64,000 nucleotides of DNA from Vibrio sp. JC009 (lineage in GTDB: Bacteria; Pseudomonadota; Gammaproteobacteria; Enterobacterales; Vibrionaceae): the NCBI RefSeq assembly GCF_029016485.1, contig NZ_CP092107.1:1426001-1490000 (forward strand), given 5' to 3'. A program made the translations under genes and the position numbers. This document shows, in pieces, positions 59,596 to 64,000 of the stretch. A model generated the notes under the pieces. That model was given only the letters and a program-made list of their open reading frames with translations, made no database searches and was not told the DNA's origin. The first letter of the stretch is position 1; the number at the start of each line of letters is the position of its first letter.

Positions 59596-61268
59596 TTACA
59601 GAGCTGCTAAATCAGGCTCTCTGTTGACCCTGGCTTTGCGCTTAGAACCCACTTTTTTCAGAAGTTTGATTAACTGCTTATCCTGCCATTTACCCGCATC
59701 TTTTGCGTAAAGCGAAGCCTGCATTTTACTCAGCTCTTTGCGGATTTCCGATTCGATGGTTGGGTCAGTATCCGGGTGCTGACTCAATAAATTATCCAGA
59801 AGGGCCTGAGATTTAATGCCGTCTCTGCCTTTGATCGCTTTGATTAAGGCGCTGATATCTGCACTCTCTTGCTCTGGGTGAGTCTCGGTTTTCCTTGCAC
59901 TGACAGATACACGTCTTGCTCTTAGCAGAAGCACTAAAGTTACAAACCAGCCAAGGCCAAGAGCCAGAGAAAGATATGGCCAGAGCCCGGGATCTTTAAC
60001 TGTGACCGTTTCAACGGTTGTTTTCACTTCCGTCTGTGCAGGAACTAGGGCTGGTGGTGCGATAGTCTGTGGGGCGCTCTGATCTTCGCTAACCTGAAAC
60101 TCGATTCCCGGCACAATCGCGTTTTCAGCCTGCTTATTCCGGGTATTCCACCATGACAGGCTTACATCCGGAAGCGCGACCGAGCCTGCGGATTTCGCGA
60201 TCAGAACCTGTTTAAGCGTTAGTGTGGCGGTGTTTTCTTCCTGAGTCAGCTGAGGCGCTTCTTCATAAACCCGGATACTGTCTGGGTAGGATATCTTGAG
60301 ATTTGGCAACTGTTCAGAGGCAATCCCTTCTGCACTCAGGGTGATCTGACGGGTAACCGGAGAGCCAACCGTCAGCTCTATTTTGTCTGTGTTGCGGATT
60401 TGCTGTCCTGATTCATCAAACCATTTCTGCTCCAGAGTCAGGTTTGAGCTTGGCAGCCAGTTTCCGGTGTAGTTCTCTGGCTTAGCAAGAACAGTGGCGA
60501 TCAGAATTTCAGGCTGAGTATCTACCCGGACGATTCTTGAAGAGCCGGAGCGTCTGCTGCCGTCGATAATCGCGCCTTTCAGAGCCGGGCCGTTAATTAC
60601 GAACTTACCGGCCTGACTGGCAGTAATGCTGTAGTTCTGATCCACAACGATCACTTCCATGCCATCCACTACCGCCTGATATTCCTCACGTTCACCAATA
60701 GGTTCCAGGTTGAAGGCATCGGAGTCAGCGCCCTGAACACTTGGCTGAACAATATTGGCACTCTGGATTTGTCTGGAGTCCGCTTTAATAATGATTCGGG
60801 TGCTTAACTGGTTTAGTTCGCCCGGATAGAATTCAGGCTTTCTCAGCTTTGCCTGTACTTCAACAAAGTCGTCCTGAGTTTTGGCTTTTGGGTCTACGGT
60901 TACGGTGAGTTTTATGGGCCTGGTTTTACTTTTGCCGACCTGCAGGGCAGGTATGCTAAGAGCGCCTGAGCGCAGGGGGGCGAGCGAGATGGTCCATTCA
61001 CTTTTTACCGACTTTCTGCCATTGGTGATATTTGAGTAAAAGCCGAACCTTGGTGTGCCGGTATAGAAATCTTTTTTCAGTACTGAGAAATCAATATCCC
61101 CGGAATCCAGGTTCTCTTCTGCGACAATTCTGAGCTGAAAGACCTCTTCTTTAGCCAGCTTAGTGCTGGATACACTTGCGGTGGCGGCAAGAGCAGACTG
61201 GCTTATTAGCATGATAGCCATGACGGCCAGTGAAATTAGCGGTGAAAAAAGTCGGTTTGTTCTTTTCA

Positions 61269-61275
<7 letters not shown>
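59596..61275 (-). CDS. batD: BatD-like aerotolerance protein
   Basis: The 559-residue protein has a signal peptide (about 1-30), a large periplasmic region of repeated Ig-like beta domains and one C-terminal membrane helix (about 437-455) with a short cytoplasmic tail. The BatD pattern is seen in the early SSTKLAKEEVFQLRI and GRKSVKSEWTISLAPLRSG segments. BatD belongs to the Bat operon, which supports envelope or oxidative-stress tolerance in several bacteria with the MoxR ATPase. The start at 61275 overlaps the end of the batB/C gene. AGGA is seen five bases upstream. Confidence 0.86.
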
Positions 61276-63099
<1,824 letters not shown>

Positions 63100-63107
<8 letters not shown>

Positions 63108-64000
63108 GATGACGTCTGAGTACTACCAGTATTGCGGATAAAATAAGTGCGATAGTCAGCGGATATTTAAACCACTCTGACTGTGGCCGCCATGTTTCAG
63201 TAATGTTTGAGACAGGCTCCAGTTTGTTAATCGTGTCGTAAATATCCTGAAGATCCTGCTGATTTCTGGCGCGAAAATACTTGCCCCCGCTAAGTTCAGC
63301 GACCTCTGTCAGGGTTTTCTCATCCAGATCTTTGGCGGTATTGACCGTGCGGGTAAAGAAAAACTCCTTTACCTGCATCTCGCCGGCACCGACACCCACG
63401 GTATAAATGGTGGTGCCGTACTTTTTCGCGATCTCAGCGGCCTTTAACGGTTCAAGTACACCGGCATTGTTGGCACCGTCGCTCAGTACCACCATCACTC
63501 TCTGTGGGGCATCACTGTCCACAAAGGTTTTGGTTGCCAGACCTATACCTTCACCGATAGCGGTTTTTTTACCAACCAGTCCAAGAACCGCCTGGTTAAG
63601 CTGAGCTGAAATGGTTTGCCTGTCCAGAGTCAGCGGTGTTTGCAGATAGGCGTGGTCAGCAAACAGAATCAGACCCAGGCGGTCGCCCTGACGTTTATCT
63701 ATAAAGTTTGTAAGCACTCGCTTAACGGCTGACAGCCTGTCTGTAAAGTCACCCTTATGCTCCATATCTTCGGTATTCATTGAACCGGACAAGTCCACAA
63801 CCAGCATCAGATCCCTGTGCTTAGGGTGACTTTCCACCGGCTCACCAAACAGAACCGGTCTGGCTGATGCCGTAACCAGTGCAACCCAGATGATAAGGGT
63901 CAGAACTTTCAGTAGCCGGTTGGACGGGCCGGACATGGAACCACCTTCCGGCAGATAGGGAAGGTGAATAGCAGCACTTTCTTTCGCGGGAGGAGCAAAC
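63100..64000 (-). CDS. batA: BatA-like VWA-domain protein, 5' end beyond the window
   Basis: The VWA protein has MIDAS DLSGS (in LMLVVDLSGSMNTEDM), a later metal-coordinating Thr, and membrane helices near both ends, the typical BatA layout. The open frame continues upstream of the first ATG (63936) to the window edge, with codons encoding a segment ending HLPYLPEGGS. The true start is therefore outside the window; family members have a longer N-terminal helix. It overlaps the batB/C gene by 8 bp. A MoxR ATPase and a DUF58 gene are expected further upstream. Confidence 0.88.

Overview
The window looks like a chromosomal segment of a marine gamma-proteobacterium, most likely a Vibrio or close relative. 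The grounds are a tnaC-tnaA tryptophanase operon with a Trp-Phe-Asn-x-Asp leader peptide, a BatA/BatB-C/BatD aerotolerance operon, many LysR and MATE genes, vibrio-style palindromic and dispersed repeats, and moderate GC (my impression is mid-40s percent, not computed). No rRNA, tRNA or CRISPR array was recognised. The species cannot be named from the sequence alone.

Layout. 1-255: the end of an upstream transcription unit with a strong terminator. 256-6536: two lactate-permease/LysR pairs arranged as mirror images, with a palindromic repeat and a small Tn5-like-ended MITE between them. 6677-8716: a selenium/sulfur trafficking trio (class V aminotransferase, DUF3343, YedF-like). 8807-20170: an accessory stretch with solute-binding proteins, a cupin, a LysE exporter, three LysR-type or divergent regulatory pairs, two tandem MATE pumps, a VOC protein and a chemoreceptor. 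20246-23280: tnaCA, bracketed by a duplicated fragment of the neighbouring AEC transporter gene. 24087-27777: an uncharacterised four-gene envelope operon (two paralogous multi-pass membrane proteins, an outer-membrane barrel, a chalcone-isomerase-like periplasmic protein). 28074-33344: a rhodanese, a BisC-type molybdoenzyme with its LysR, and another MATE pump.

33482-50321 is an accessory redox island. It opens with an integrase stub abutting a 5'-truncated SMP-30 gene. It holds flavodoxin-fold quinone/NAD(P)H oxidoreductases, old yellow enzymes (OYE), an SDR, an NmrA-like protein, an EthD protein, an MBL hydrolase, a second GTP cyclohydrolase II (flavin supply) and LysR regulators. NTF2/SnoaL-like domains are fused to the C-termini of two different flavoenzyme families. 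Five promoters in the island share one 31-bp box placed at an identical 17-bp distance from the -10 hexamer, which defines a private regulon. The enzyme set (LysR, OYE-NTF2, oxidoreductase-NTF2) occurs twice, once in AT-richer and once in core-like codon usage.

50555-58479 is a sigma-54-controlled cluster resembling the orange-protein (ORP) complex of Desulfovibrio. It has a Cys-rich PAS/AAA+ activator, a near-consensus sigma-54 promoter with an upstream palindrome, three NifX/NafY-fold proteins, a Gly/Arg-rich DUF5320-like protein, a DUF89 protein and two MinD-type ATPases each carrying two [4Fe-4S] motifs. An MBL protein follows, and then a thioesterase and the molybdenum-linked phosphoribosyltransferase-like protein ModD. 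A cluster normally associated with strict anaerobes sits here in a probable facultative anaerobe. The window ends with a substrate-binding protein gene and the convergent batA-batB/C-batD operon, whose first gene runs off the right edge.
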